From assembly GCA_950022655.1 (NCBI GenBank), contig OX465582.1, positions 88,475,801-88,539,800 on the forward strand: DNA of 64,000 bases, given 5' to 3'. This document shows, piece after piece, positions 48,101 to 49,293 of this stretch; the stretch's first letter is position 1; each line of letters opens with the position of its first letter. The position numbers and the translations under genes are program-made. Below the pieces are notes generated by a model that saw nothing but the letters and a program-made list of their open reading frames with translations, was not told the origin of the DNA and did no database searches. This DNA comes from Alentia gelatinosa. Its lineage: Eukaryota; Annelida; Polychaeta; Phyllodocida; Polynoidae.

Positions 48101-49293
48101 ATAAATGCCACCATTCAAAAATCACCAGGCGGCGCTACTATATATTGTAGGTTATGCCTACTATTCTGACAATAGACAGCTAATTATCGCCAAGCATACT
48201 AAATCGCTTTAATCACATAGATTTTATACCCCGCCTTTCCTTATCTCGGGCTGGGATTTGGACCTGTCACTTTATCCCAAGAATGAAATATCCATTCCGA
48301 GAACAGCTATTCTGGTACTTTATCTTAGCCTGATATAATCGCCCATAAGTTTAATATTAGACGCTCATATTCAACAAGCTTGCGAGTATGGTATCTCATA
48401 CTCAGAGGGTGATAAACAGATAAATATTTCCAGGCTAAGATAAAATCAGAAAGCTATTCGCATTTGGTCCCCGTTCGCCTTCTCGTTTGGAGCACTTGGA
48501 ATATTCATTCAGCTATCGCCTCGTTCATATTACTGCACTCTCTAAACTCGATGCGGAAAGGGAACACAGACCAAACACACAAACACATAGTTATTAATCT
48601 GTTCACCCTTTTGGTCGCATTGCCTCTGCATGGTGCAGTCTGGATATGCTTGCATGCAAGCATAACTAAAGTGACTGGGGTGGGGAGACTGGGACTGTGT
48701 GGTAAAGAGCGCTGGACACGTAATCCCAAGGTTGTCAGACTTTGTGGTTTCAAGTCCCACTGCAGCCACTTTTCTCCTACACCCCCCAGCAGTGGTAGAT
48801 TTACTGCTATATCAAATCCCAATCCTTCTCATACCATGTCTATGTGGTGTGGGAAGTAAAAGAACTCTACCTAAATTCATCTCATAGATTCGGTCAAACC
48901 CAAAGTAAGTCTTATAGAACATATTGGATGTTAAACTACCCACTACCTACAACCCTTTCCTGTGAGTGAATTTCTGTGAGTTTTCTACATGTTATGGAAG
49001 GAATGGAAGGACTGCTCACTTAACCTTTGTAAACCACTGATATTCTCTTTTAACTTGACATCCAGGCACACAAGGGCACGGTGAACGCTGTCAACGTCAT
49101 GGACGCTAACCTCGTGACGTCAGGGGCCGACGGTGCCATCCGGGTCTGGGCCGGTGATGACGTCACAGCTGCGGGACAATTCTTCACGACGTCACCGGTC
49201 ACGTGTGCGGCCACCACGCGCTACCATGGCAACCCCCGCATTGTGGCAGGAGACACACTCGGCAATGTGATTGTGCTCAACTGGCTGCGCTAG
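39..49293 (+). CDS. TEP1: TEP1-like telomerase/vault-associated protein, 3' part of gene (45 exons)
   Basis: Spliced gene; exons are listed separately. In vertebrates TEP1 is a component of vault particles and binds telomerase and vault RNA. I see, in order: TROVE segments (residues ~1-590) with motifs such as [10 protein letters not shown] and [11 protein letters not shown]4062 with [16 protein letters not shown] (~617-715); NACHT P-loop GKSGSGKT (886-893); PLYLSL helical part (~1064-1140); then many WD40 blades to a TAG stop at 49291-49293. All 44 introns are GT-AG and every exon phase joins without a frameshift, about 6,993 coding nt or 2,330 residues. From memory this covers all but the first few hundred residues of the ~2,600-residue vertebrate protein. 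The start codon and promoter are off the left edge. Open points are the 5' edge of exon 1, the exon 2 donor, and whether an exon is missed between exons 7 and 8. Confidence 0.95.
838..910 (+). mobile_element. SINE 3' tail fragment
   Basis: Only the 3' end of the SINE family is present: AAGTCTAATAGAACATATTG, a TTAAACTACCC segment and a CAAA simple repeat. Confidence 0.6.
943..1185 (+). mobile_element. Family A MITE-like element
   Basis: A ~250-350 bp element starting near GATGTCAGTTTTCC and ending near AACTGACATCCC (short inverted termini), with an asymmetric core. It is non-coding and sits in intron 1. Copies recur at about 13 places in the window. Confidence 0.7.
1347..1606 (+). CDS. TEP1: TEP1 exon 2 (lysine-rich linker and first RGG tract)
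   Basis: Starts after TCACAG with [16 protein letters not shown], matching the KYN start of the vertebrate basic linker. It then carries an arginine/glycine tract built from an 18-bp tandem repeat (GGFRGR units, about 1428-1515), followed by an acidic serine run ([10 protein letters not shown]). Two donors are possible, at 1595 (GTAAGC) and 1607 (GTATGT). Both keep frame and differ by four residues; I chose the second. Confidence 0.85.
1695..2085 (+). mobile_element. tRNA-derived SINE, near full length
   Basis: Leader of ~80 bp, then a tRNA-like head with A box TTAGCTCAGTGG (~1790) and B box GGTTTGAGTCC (~1846). The anticodon-loop position reads CTCGTAA, tRNA-Thr-like. An unrelated body and a CAAA-repeat tail follow. 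It lies in intron 2 and is not a functional tRNA gene. Confidence 0.85.
2185..2600 (+). mobile_element. Family E MITE-like element (TTATAAGCCGA)
   Basis: Repeated CGGCTTATAA motifs in both directions at the two ends, with poly-G runs of 11 and 17 inside. Related copies lie near 29812 and 52873. Confidence 0.65.
2658..2782 (+). CDS. TEP1: TEP1 exon 3 (TROVE)
   Basis: After an acidic [11 protein letters not shown] start it encodes [20 protein letters not shown], close to the TROVE FTLKKLVQRLHI motif of vertebrate TEP1. Donor AA|GTAGGT, phase 2. Confidence 0.93.
4020..4320 (+). repeat. Family L interspersed repeat
   Basis: Shares runs such as GATAACCTCCAATTTTTAAG with two further copies in intron 6. 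AT-rich and non-coding. Confidence 0.5.
4408..4440 (+). ncRNA. Hammerhead-ribozyme-like core (tentative)
   Basis: CTGAGGA fits the CUGANGA core. A GCACA/TGTGC hairpin follows as stem II, then GAAAC and GTC. Hammerheads of this compact kind occur in Penelope-like retroelements. I could not find a convincing stem I, so this may be a decayed element or chance. Confidence 0.35.
4621..4778 (+). CDS. TEP1: TEP1 exon 4 (TROVE)
   Basis: Encodes [19 protein letters not shown] and [20 protein letters not shown], a near-match to the conserved TROVE core of TEP1. Acceptor TGCAG, donor AG|GTGAGG. Confidence 0.97.
5045..5107 (+). mobile_element. SINE 3' tail fragment
   Basis: Carries CCCAAAGTAAGTCTAATTG, an ACTACCC segment and the CAAA repeat tail of the SINE family. 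Head and body are absent. Confidence 0.6.
5476..5730 (+). mobile_element. Family H MITE-like element (TATTATCCATC termini)
   Basis: Terminal inverted repeat TTATTATCCATC / GATGGATAATAA, with several GTGGTATACGG motifs inside. A second copy is at 9889-10141. Confidence 0.6.
5780..6100 (+). repeat. Family K interspersed repeat
   Basis: Contains TGTGCACTGATCCATGA and ends with AATATTTCTATTTGATAATG. The same order recurs near 54340-54690, with partial copies near 17940 and 37800. Confidence 0.55.
6332..6441 (+). CDS. TEP1: TEP1 exon 5 (TROVE)
   Basis: Encodes [20 protein letters not shown], a TROVE signature shared with Ro60 and TEP1. The donor is GAG|GTGGGT. The frame stays open past the donor, through a SINE-derived 93-bp tandem array, to a stop near 6849. 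Confidence 0.97.
6465..6975 (+). repeat. SINE body amplified as a 93-bp tandem array
   Basis: Four units, recognised by TTACTGCTATATCAAAGG near 6483, 6576, 6669 and 6762, are spaced 93 bp, followed by the SINE 3' region. 93 is a multiple of 3, so long open frames result. The array starts 25 bp after the exon 5 donor. Confidence 0.8.
7047..7228 (+). mobile_element. Family G MITE-like element
   Basis: Inverted termini: CCATCCATA near the left end and CATACTTTATGGACAGCC near the right. A C-rich core contains 9-C and 5-C runs. Confidence 0.6.
7370..7460 (+). CDS. TEP1: TEP1 exon 6 (TROVE)
   Basis: Encodes [20 protein letters not shown], matching the vertebrate [15 protein letters not shown] region. 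Acceptor TTGCAG, donor GTGAGT, phase 1. Confidence 0.96.
7540..8145 (+). repeat. Two family L repeats in intron 6
   Basis: Two degenerate copies (about 7540-7880 and 7950-8140) share the GTTAGATATGTG and GTTTGA(A/G)(G/A)AAAATGAC stretches. The junction near 7888-7921 has AGGCATATCCTATAATTTAC, which recurs at 8915. Confidence 0.5.
8200..8377 (+). CDS. TEP1: TEP1 exon 7 (second RGG box inside TROVE)
   Basis: Starts [19 protein letters not shown], then a charged D/R stretch and about nine RGG/RGRGG units from a 12-15 bp repeat (about 8278-8360). Its phase (1 in, 2 out) joins exon 6 to exon 8 exactly. Vertebrate TEP1 has a basic segment of about 50 residues here that I do not find. An inverted copy of this exon lies in the next intron. 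Confidence 0.85.
8777..8905 (-). pseudogene. Inverted partial copy of TEP1 exon 7 and its acceptor
   Basis: On the - strand this repeats the end of intron 6 and the first ~100 nt of exon 7, up to the first RGG codons, with only a few mismatches in the first 70 nt. The acceptor reads CACATAG instead of CACACAG. It faces exon 7 across ~480 bp. Confidence 0.8.
9060..9370 (+). repeat. Family C repeat (intron 7)
   Basis: Contains a guanine-rich GAGTTTGATG stretch and a ...GGGTGAGATAAA end related to copies near 15960 and 27050. Intron 7 from 9370 to 9880 holds nothing I recognise, and no exon for the missing TROVE segment was found. Confidence 0.45.
9889..10141 (+). mobile_element. Family H MITE-like element
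   Basis: Termini TCTATTATCCATCT and CATGGATAATAATG. Internal GTATACCATGG resembles the copy at 5476. Confidence 0.6.
10371..10551 (+). CDS. TEP1: TEP1 exon 8 (TROVE, start of vWA-like part)
   Basis: Encodes [20 protein letters not shown] followed by [11 protein letters not shown], matching the NRYRQALETAV...PGRTVLVYL stretch of vertebrate TEP1. No DxSxS metal-binding motif is visible where a vWA fold would carry it. Acceptor CGACAG, donor CAG|GTAAAT. Confidence 0.95.
10585..10690 (+). repeat. Family F repeat (CTTAAGGGGACACC)
   Basis: Repeated GACACCCTGCTTAA motifs, a family also seen near 13575, 23298, 37910 and 60880. Confidence 0.5.
10695..11125 (+). mobile_element. tRNA-derived SINE with partly duplicated body
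   Basis: Short leader, A box TTAGCTCAGTGG (~10743), B box GTTCGAGTCCC (~10800), body present twice, then a tail ACTACCCAAACAATAAAC. It ends about 20 bp before exon 9. Confidence 0.85.
11144..11302 (+). CDS. TEP1: TEP1 exon 9 (TROVE, vWA-like)
   Basis: Encodes [20 protein letters not shown] and [18 protein letters not shown], corresponding to the ALLLIGMM...LKAEEGIL segment. It has five cysteines in about 30 residues, not in an obvious zinc-finger arrangement. Ends phase 0. Confidence 0.93.
11574..11645 (+). CDS. TEP1: TEP1 exon 10 (TROVE, short exon)
   Basis: A 72-nt phase 0 exon encoding [20 protein letters not shown]. Acceptor GCTCAG, donor CAG|GTGAGT. Its place and frame between exons 9 and 11 support it more than its sequence does. 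Confidence 0.85.
11790..11850 (+). mobile_element. LINE 3' tail fragment
   Basis: CCTTATATACCCTCGAGG, TTAAACCACAAAC and a CAAA repeat resemble the 3' end of the LINE fragment at 39570-39945. Confidence 0.5.
12203..12660 (+). mobile_element. Family C element split by a family G element
   Basis: The C sequence (ATCTCACCCCTGGTATTTT start, GGGATATGAGCTCT near the end) is interrupted at about 12426-12592 by a complete G element with GGGGGCCATCCATAAAG and CTTTATGGATGGCC ends. This is a nested insertion. Confidence 0.65.
12660..13081 (+). other. Rest of intron 10, nothing recognised
   Basis: AT-rich sequence before exon 11 with no repeat, RNA or ORF that I can support. Confidence 0.5.
13082..13227 (+). 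CDS. TEP1: TEP1 exon 11 (TROVE, vWA-like)
   Basis: Encodes [11 protein letters not shown], then [20 protein letters not shown], matching the VDRVILLGQS...VNSKCLFVGILL block. Donor AT|GTAAGT, phase 2. Confidence 0.95.
13665..14155 (+). mobile_element. Two family A elements in a row
   Basis: A 5'-incomplete copy (~13665-13852) is followed by a fuller one starting CAGAGATGTCAGTTTTCC (13855). The second ends in AACTGACATCCCTG and a short CTGACATCCCT duplication. Confidence 0.65.
14227..14463 (+). CDS. TEP1: TEP1 exon 12 (end of TROVE, proline-rich linker)
   Basis: Encodes [20 protein letters not shown], matching NDVTLSGCTDAILKFIAEHG of vertebrate TEP1. A proline-rich linker ending PITAPTP leads to DUF4062. 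Phase 2 at both ends. Confidence 0.97.
15110..15454 (+). mobile_element. Hairpin MITE (GTACGGACCA family), copy 1
   Basis: Non-coding, ~345 bp. Perfect palindrome GGACCACTGGTCC, and a large inverted repeat around GTTTGTATGG...CCGTACAAAC. Ends are TACTATATAC and CTATATAAGTA. Confidence 0.75.
15609..15785 (+). CDS. TEP1: TEP1 exon 13 (DUF4062)
   Basis: Encodes [19 protein letters not shown] and [15 protein letters not shown], the hallmark of DUF4062, the domain before NACHT in TEP1 and related NACHT-WD40 proteins. This is the most conserved exon of the gene. Confidence 0.98.
15955..16200 (+). repeat. Family C repeat
   Basis: AGTTTGATGTCGCGAGATAT and a TTGAGATAAAAC end parallel the copies at 9060 and 27040. 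Confidence 0.45.
16341..16583 (+). CDS. TEP1: TEP1 exon 14 (DUF4062, C-terminal part)
   Basis: Encodes [20 protein letters not shown] and [12 protein letters not shown], then [12 protein letters not shown], matching the vertebrate LFVGILGSRYGYIP...SVTEMEV...IYFRDSSF order. Confidence 0.98.
16590..17290 (+). other. Intron 14, nothing recognised
   Basis: AT-rich intron. No element shared with the rest of the window was recognised. Confidence 0.4.
17293..17406 (+). CDS. TEP1: TEP1 exon 15 (linker before NACHT)
   Basis: Encodes [20 protein letters not shown], matching VPDAWKSDFVSESEEA of vertebrate TEP1. Acceptor TTGCAG, donor GG|GTGAGT. Confidence 0.97.
17505..18025 (+). mobile_element. Family D element plus family M/K fragments
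   Basis: Starts AGCAGGTGGACGGTTGGTCT and keeps GGTTATGGCTATAGCCTAC. The later part matches 37660-37870 and ends in the K motif AATATTTCTATTTC. Confidence 0.55.
18145..18268 (+). CDS. TEP1: TEP1 exon 16 (linker before NACHT)
   Basis: Encodes [20 protein letters not shown] and [15 protein letters not shown], matching RYPCEWGGVAAGRPYVGGL and the following helix. The exon 15/16 junction splits the glycine codon. Confidence 0.97.
18755..19116 (+). CDS. TEP1: TEP1 exon 17 (NACHT P-loop)
   Basis: The largest exon (362 nt). A helix ending [20 protein letters not shown] leads to the Walker A motif GKSGSGKT at 18908-18931. [20 protein letters not shown] follows, corresponding to the HFSGARPDQGLALTLLRRLC block. 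The P-loop is intact, so nucleotide binding is expected. Confidence 0.98.
19190..19270 (+). repeat. Family I fragment
   Basis: TTAACTCTTTAG followed by the near-palindrome AATGCCTGGAGGCATT, as in the fuller copy at 26273. Confidence 0.4.
19579..19726 (+). CDS. TEP1: TEP1 exon 18 (NACHT Walker B region)
   Basis: Encodes [20 protein letters not shown], aligning with VLIIDGADRLVD. The first acidic residue of the Walker B strand is Glu where vertebrate TEP1 has Asp; the second Asp is kept. WLPETIPQ matches WIPKKLPR. Confidence 0.97.
19790..20010 (+). mobile_element. SINE, 5'-truncated
   Basis: Body from CACCCCCAGCAGTGGTAG to the ACTACCCAAACAAAAACAAC tail. The tRNA head is missing. It ends just before exon 19. 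Confidence 0.75.
20023..20199 (+). CDS. TEP1: TEP1 exon 19 (NACHT)
   Basis: Encodes [20 protein letters not shown] (sensor strand), [15 protein letters not shown] and [12 protein letters not shown], matching VHLVLSVSSD, LALGPLEASARARLV and KRLEESPFNNQ. Confidence 0.97.
20906..20998 (+). CDS. TEP1: TEP1 exon 20 (NACHT helical part)
   Basis: Encodes [20 protein letters not shown], matching MRLLLVKRESGRPLYLRLV, the conserved PLYL helix of NACHT proteins. 93 nt, phase 0. Confidence 0.97.
21545..21904 (-). mobile_element. Hairpin MITE (GTACGGACCA family), copy 2
   Basis: Same element as at 15110 in the opposite direction, beginning TATATAGAACGTCCTGACC and ending GGCATGGGTATATAGTA. Confidence 0.75.
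22008..22140 (+). CDS. TEP1: TEP1 exon 21 (NACHT helical part)
   Basis: Encodes [20 protein letters not shown] then [20 protein letters not shown], matching LRTLPATVPLLLQHILSTLE. Donor CG|GTAAGA, phase 1. Confidence 0.97.
22200..23080 (+). other. Intron 21: weak inverted repeats and a family I fragment
   Basis: An inverted TATCATTTTA/TGATAAAA pair lies near 22270-22370. Two GAATGCCTC(G/A)AGGCATTAT units near 22975-23025 belong to the 35-bp motif family. Confidence 0.4.
23083..23272 (+). CDS. TEP1: TEP1 exon 22 (winged-helix-like part after NACHT)
   Basis: Encodes [18 protein letters not shown] and [20 protein letters not shown], matching GLTVDQLHGVLSV and PFACLVQSLRSLL. Acceptor GTCAG, donor AG|GTAAAT. 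Confidence 0.97.
23370..23712 (+). mobile_element. tRNA-derived SINE, no leader
   Basis: Head GGAGTTGGCTCAGTGG, loop CTTGTAA, B box changed to TTCAGGTTCC, full body, and a variant 3' end with CTTCGTGGTGTAAAAG and ACGTTAAATCAAACC. The nearby 23298-23360 stretch is a family F fragment. Confidence 0.8.
23950..24285 (+). mobile_element. Element with telomere-like core, short-core copy
   Basis: Left part AACTCGACACTCGTTTCAG and GATACTTATGAATAAGATA, then ~60 bp of AGGGTTAGGG-type repeats (24080-24118). The right part contains AAAGCGGGTCGAGTTCG, inverted to the left end. The same left part precedes the long array at 63690. Confidence 0.7.
24436..24539 (+). CDS. TEP1: TEP1 exon 23
   Basis: Encodes [20 protein letters not shown] and a helix ending MMLHKVLAG, matching the region of vertebrate TEP1 where LRTAAKRCY and HILIAAQLW occur. 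Confidence 0.94.
24600..25500 (+). other. Intron 23, little recognised
   Basis: The short sequence GTAG(T/C)GCAGT(T/C)GTACATC occurs twice (near 24972 and 25374), giving weak internal duplication. No ORF or known element. Confidence 0.4.
25502..25590 (+). CDS. TEP1: TEP1 exon 24
   Basis: Encodes [20 protein letters not shown] and [10 protein letters not shown], matching KTCDADASGTFRSCP...LGDLPYHLL. LPYHL is characteristic of NACHT-WD40 proteins. Confidence 0.96.
25695..25950 (+). mobile_element. Family A element
   Basis: AGAGATGGCAGTTCCCC start, CAAACCTCCCCACACACC core and CAGCTGACATTC end. Confidence 0.6.
26117..26231 (+). CDS. TEP1: TEP1 exon 25
   Basis: Encodes [20 protein letters not shown] then ALEDFYLQG, matching the LSKFLTNLHVVAAHLELG helix pair. 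Donor AG|GTTTGT is weaker than its neighbours. Confidence 0.94.
26273..26728 (+). mobile_element. Family I element with 35-bp tandem core
   Basis: Ends TTAACCCTTTCACTG and AAAGGGTTAAC are inverted. The core (26527-26701) is five 35-bp units, each holding a near-palindromic AATGCCTCCAGGCAT. Confidence 0.65.
26882..26987 (+). CDS. TEP1: TEP1 exon 26
   Basis: Encodes [20 protein letters not shown] then [13 protein letters not shown], matching the region ending VFRTFLRQQASIL. Phase 2 at the donor. Confidence 0.92.
27035..27190 (+). repeat. Family C fragment
   Basis: CACGAGTTTGATGCAGAGTGATATG is shared in altered form with 9090. It is followed by an unrelated T-run. Confidence 0.4.
27497..27668 (+). 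CDS. TEP1: TEP1 exon 27 (link to WD40 region)
   Basis: Encodes [20 protein letters not shown] and [12 protein letters not shown], matching DSPLCHQASLL...HTLRWLNKP at the start of the propeller. An alanine-rich helix lies between. Confidence 0.95.
27722..27845 (-). mobile_element. Family G fragment
   Basis: GCGTACAAAATTGGGAGG and ACTTTATGGATGACCCC mark the G family, with a G-rich core. Confidence 0.55.
28190..28410 (+). CDS. TEP1: TEP1 exon 28 (WD40)
   Basis: First propeller blades: [35 protein letters not shown] and [14 protein letters not shown]. It has the GH start and WD-like ends of WD40 repeats and matches TAVAFSTNGQRAAVGTANG. Confidence 0.97.
28480..28690 (+). repeat. Family J repeat (GGAGGTACTGG / GTTCACACTGTG)
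   Basis: GTTCACACTGTG appears twice flanking GGAGGTACTGGCTTCC. Related stretches occur at 28925-29060, 62665-62920 and 63295-63430. Confidence 0.45.
28695..28932 (+). mobile_element. SINE, 5'-truncated
   Basis: Body and tail present (CACCCCCAGCAGTGGTAG to the CAAA/CGAA repeat). The tRNA head is lost at the junction with the J repeat. Confidence 0.75.
29160..29305 (+). mobile_element. Hairpin MITE, decayed partial copy
   Basis: The GTTTGTATAAACC palindrome and ATCTCATTTTGTAGCTTGTA match the right half of the family at 15110. Confidence 0.45.
29383..29535 (+). CDS. TEP1: TEP1 exon 29 (WD40)
   Basis: Blade with [15 protein letters not shown] and [19 protein letters not shown]. Acceptor CTCAG, donor TC|GTAAGT, phase 2. 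Confidence 0.97.
29812..30258 (+). mobile_element. Family E element
   Basis: CCCCGCTTATAAGCCG at the left and GGCTTATAACCAGGATTTTA at the right, with a poly-G run inside. The order is the same as at 2185. Confidence 0.65.
30336..30444 (+). CDS. TEP1: TEP1 exon 30 (WD40)
   Basis: Encodes [20 protein letters not shown] and [15 protein letters not shown], matching LNCVAFHPEGQVIATGSW. The acceptor at ATCAG (30331-30335) is fixed by phase. Confidence 0.97.
30450..31885 (+). other. Intron 30: mixed sequence and a hairpin
   Basis: A family A start fragment near 30500 and a run of 22 C at 31025-31046. Near 31532-31680 there is an inverted pair GAGAAAACGTAGT / ACTACGTTTTCTC around a TGTCC(C/T)(T/A)...GGGACA core. 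The rest is unrecognised. Confidence 0.45.
31888..32007 (+). CDS. TEP1: TEP1 exon 31 (WD40)
   Basis: One complete blade: [20 protein letters not shown] then [13 protein letters not shown]. 120 nt, phase 0 at both ends; the donor is GTTAGT. Confidence 0.97.
32150..32693 (+). repeat. Tandem array repeating the exon 32 intron-exon boundary
   Basis: Three composite units of ~181 bp, each made of a ~58-bp and a ~123-bp part. Boundary copies (CTATTCTAG then GTGGG(C/A)AACCTG) end at 32272 (mutated to TAA), 32330, 32452, 32510, 32634 and the real acceptor 32693. Confidence 0.85.
32694..32943 (+). CDS. TEP1: TEP1 exon 32 (WD40)
   Basis: Two blades: [34 protein letters not shown] and [30 protein letters not shown] matches QVWSGSLGRP of vertebrate TEP1. 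Its acceptor is the last of six spaced copies of the intron-exon boundary. Confidence 0.98.
32969..33147 (+). mobile_element. Family G MITE-like element
   Basis: GGCCATCCATAAAGTATGTA at the left, GTACGTACTTTATAGATGACC at the right (inverted, one mismatch), and a C-rich core. Confidence 0.65.
33295..33562 (+). mobile_element. Family A element
   Basis: AGATCACAGTTTTCAAC start, TTCAAACCTCCCCAAACACC core, AACCGACATCTCTG end. Confidence 0.65.
33585..33935 (+). mobile_element. tRNA-derived SINE, near full length
   Basis: Leader from AATCTGTTTGGTCACCGG, A box TTAGCTCAGTGG (~33648), B box GGTTCGAGTCC, body with a small deletion, and a CAAA-rich tail. It lies directly after a family A element. Confidence 0.85.
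34090..34190 (+). CDS. TEP1: TEP1 exon 33 (WD40)
   Basis: Encodes [20 protein letters not shown] and [10 protein letters not shown], most of one blade. Acceptor TTACAG, donor GCC|GTAAGT. Confidence 0.95.
34456..35003 (+). mobile_element. Family B element split by a family C element
   Basis: B begins GGGATGCCAGTTTACAATG and ends CCAACTGGCAACCCTG. Inside it, 34697-34978 is a C element (ATCTCACCCCTGGTATTTT start). This is a second case of nesting. Confidence 0.65.
35092..35255 (+). CDS. TEP1: TEP1 exon 34 (WD40)
   Basis: Encodes [20 protein letters not shown] and [14 protein letters not shown], matching the QKPVLGLATSQELLASASEDFTV block. Confidence 0.97.
35260..35835 (+). other. Intron 34, left half, nothing recognised
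   Basis: T-rich runs after the donor, then unrelated sequence up to the SINE. Confidence 0.4.
35840..36165 (+). mobile_element. tRNA-derived SINE, no leader
   Basis: Head GGGGAGTTAGCTCAGTCG, loop CTTGTAA, B box GGTTCAAGTCCC, body, and the variant 3' end CCCTCGTGGTGTAAAAG as at 23370. AACTTTAACTTGACGC-like sequence on both sides (AAACTTGACGC at 35829 and TTTAACTTGACGC at 36156) looks like a target-site duplication of about 11 bp. Confidence 0.85.
36170..36830 (+). other. Intron 34, right part, nothing recognised
   Basis: No shared element or RNA gene seen. Confidence 0.4.
36831..36930 (+). CDS. TEP1: TEP1 exon 35 (WD40)
   Basis: Encodes [20 protein letters not shown] and ATCSRDK, matching LRGHEGPVSCCSFSTDGGSLATGGRDR. 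The blade is completed by exon 36. Confidence 0.97.
37001..37540 (+). mobile_element. Family D element containing a hairpin MITE
   Basis: D starts TTAGCAGGTGGATGGCTGG and is interrupted after GGCTATAGCCTAC by hairpin MITE copy 3 (37047-37389). It resumes at GTACACCTGCTTGTAGAG. The uninterrupted D copies give the empty site. Confidence 0.75.
37047..37389 (+). mobile_element. Hairpin MITE (GTACGGACCA family), copy 3
   Basis: Same order as 15110: TACTATATACCCATGCCG, GACCACTGGTCCGTACAC, then a long inverted arm GAACTCGGCGTAAACGCC. High similarity suggests recent activity. Confidence 0.78.
37900..38060 (+). repeat. Family F repeat
   Basis: GACACCCTGTGTAAGCAG, AGTCACCCTGCATAAGCAGA and similar motifs. 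Same family as at 10585. Confidence 0.45.
38190..38294 (+). CDS. TEP1: TEP1 exon 36 (WD40)
   Basis: Encodes [20 protein letters not shown] then [15 protein letters not shown], matching CHRDWVTGCAWTKDNLL. The donor GTATTA is non-consensus, but frame and homology fix it. Confidence 0.95.
38774..39047 (+). mobile_element. Family A element
   Basis: CAGAGATGTCACTTTTCC start and CCAACTGACATCCCTG end, 270 bp. On both sides is TATAATACAAGTTTCACTT-like sequence, which may be inverted flanking repeats. Confidence 0.7.
39570..39948 (+). mobile_element. LINE fragment: C-terminal zinc knuckle and 3' tail
   Basis: The open frame 39578-39892 encodes [17 protein letters not shown], then [20 protein letters not shown] and [17 protein letters not shown]. 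This is the CxxC...H...C end typical of jockey-like non-LTR retrotransposons. The 3' end CCTCAGGGTCCCCTGGGACG, TTAAACCAC and CAAA repeat follows. It is 5'-truncated, in intron 36. Confidence 0.8.
40107..40214 (+). CDS. TEP1: TEP1 exon 37 (WD40)
   Basis: Encodes [20 protein letters not shown] and [14 protein letters not shown], end and start of two blades. 108 nt, phase 0. Confidence 0.97.
40262..40335 (+). mobile_element. SINE head fragment
   Basis: GGAGTTAGTTCAGTGGTTAA, loop CTCGTAA and CCCAAGGTTGTAGGA are present; body and tail are missing. A SINE leader fragment (TTAATCTGTTCACCCTCTTG) lies separately at about 40475-40530. Confidence 0.65.
40568..40706 (+). CDS. TEP1: TEP1 exon 38 (WD40)
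   Basis: Encodes [20 protein letters not shown] and [18 protein letters not shown], matching VSVSRDGTLKVWDHQG. The donor GTCAGT at 40707 is chosen by phase over an earlier AAG|GTCAAA. Confidence 0.95.
40747..41290 (+). mobile_element. Family D element, first of a direct pair
   Basis: AGCAGGTGGACGGTTGGTCT start, an 18-G run near 41168, and TTAGTGTAACATTTACCATC near the end. Confidence 0.7.
41306..41825 (+). mobile_element. Family D element, second of a direct pair
   Basis: Same order as the copy ending at 41290, about 560 bp downstream, with a 13-G run near 41727. It fills most of intron 38. Confidence 0.7.
41887..42050 (+). CDS. TEP1: TEP1 exon 39 (acidic loop and WD40 strand)
   Basis: An acidic, tryptophan-containing loop ([15 protein letters not shown]) precedes [20 protein letters not shown]. 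In vertebrate TEP1 a different insert sits at this place between blades. Confidence 0.96.
42400..42622 (+). mobile_element. Family A element, 5'-truncated
   Basis: Core AAGGACATATTATCCAAG and end CCCAACTGACATCCCT. The part left of the core is rearranged. Confidence 0.5.
42680..43097 (+). other. Intron 39 end: G-rich and C-rich tracts
   Basis: Repeated GTATATA motifs, a G-rich block at 42795-42830 and an 18-C run ending 11 nt before the exon 40 acceptor. No element identified. Confidence 0.45.
43098..43376 (+). CDS. TEP1: TEP1 exon 40 (WD40, two blades)
   Basis: Encodes [54 protein letters not shown] and KLWETVDD. It begins directly after a poly-C run and has two TGACGTCA octamers in its coding sequence. 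Confidence 0.97.
43735..43935 (+). repeat. Family N repeat
   Basis: TCTCACGATTATCTTTAGA and CTATATTACAAATTCCT... recur near 52055-52195. Fragments with AACACAATAGCTATGTGCCC occur at 27450 and 41836. Confidence 0.5.
43934..44067 (+). CDS. TEP1: TEP1 exon 41 (WD40)
   Basis: Encodes [20 protein letters not shown] then [15 protein letters not shown]. Phase 2 at the donor AA|GTAGGT. Confidence 0.96.
44116..44392 (+). mobile_element. Family B element
   Basis: GGATGCCAATTTTCAATG start, ACAGCCCATGATCCCCCACT core, CTCAACTGGCATCCC end. It runs straight into a family A start at 44393. Confidence 0.7.
44392..45005 (+). mobile_element. Family A element split by family I
   Basis: A begins GGGATGACAGTTTTCCAC. 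Its core resumes after an I element (about 44440-44776) with TTTAACCCTTTAAGGACGG and CCCTTAAGGGGTTAAG ends and two GATGCCTTAAGGCATCATC units. Confidence 0.6.
45061..45228 (+). CDS. TEP1: TEP1 exon 42 (WD40)
   Basis: Encodes [20 protein letters not shown] then [20 protein letters not shown], corresponding to the part of vertebrate TEP1 where blades become divergent. Boundaries are fixed by phase. Confidence 0.93.
45660..46310 (-). mobile_element. Family C elements, rearranged
   Basis: Inverted and direct C stretches (TCTGACCATAAACTTAAATAG, GGGGTGAGATAAATAT) and a family O stretch (AGAACTTCATCGAGAATC) fill the part of intron 42 before exon 43. Confidence 0.45.
46332..46425 (+). CDS. TEP1: TEP1 exon 43 (WD40; donor amplified as a minisatellite)
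   Basis: Encodes [20 protein letters not shown] then [11 protein letters not shown]. The last 15 nt and the donor TCG|GTAAGT form the first unit of a 36-bp array of 16 units. Any unit's donor would keep frame, so the 3' edge could vary by multiples of 12 residues. Confidence 0.9.
46411..46990 (+). repeat. 36-bp minisatellite repeating the exon 43 splice donor
   Basis: Sixteen units of 36 bp. Unit 1 is the exon 43 end (ACCAAAATAGAGTCG) plus the first 21 nt of intron 43. Fifteen units keep GTAAGT; the fifth has GTAGGT. There is no stop in the exon frame through the array until about 47005. Confidence 0.95.
47107..47270 (+). mobile_element. Family A element, 3'-truncated
   Basis: CAGAGATGTCAGTTTTCC start, then CAAACAAAGATGATATTGAT; stops after GACCCTCAGCCCC. 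Confidence 0.6.
47271..47750 (+). other. Rest of intron 43, nothing recognised
   Basis: Weak inverted similarity around ATGTCACATATTTTGTTG and ATGATTGACATAAATAATC only. Confidence 0.4.
47757..47921 (+). CDS. TEP1: TEP1 exon 44 (WD40)
   Basis: Encodes [20 protein letters not shown] and [15 protein letters not shown], a divergent blade. Three TGACGTCA octamers sit within about 35 nt. Phase 0 at both ends. Confidence 0.94.
48595..48945 (+). mobile_element. tRNA-derived SINE, near full length
   Basis: Leader AATCTGTTCACCCTTTTGG, disrupted A box (GGGGAGACTGGGACTGTG), B box GGTTTCAAGTCCC, body, and tail ending ACTACCCACTACC. Intron 44. Confidence 0.82.
49066..49293 (+). CDS. TEP1: TEP1 exon 45 (last blade and stop)
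   Basis: Encodes [31 protein letters not shown] and, at the end, [17 protein letters not shown]. This matches the vertebrate C-terminus LAVGDVQGNVYFLNWE. Stop TAG at 49291-49293. I see no AATAAA in the following ~1 kb. Confidence 0.98.
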   Translation, partial: AHKGTVNAVNVMDANLVTSGADGAIRVWAGDDVTAAGQFFTTSPVTCAATTRYHGNPRIVAGDTLGNVIVLNWLR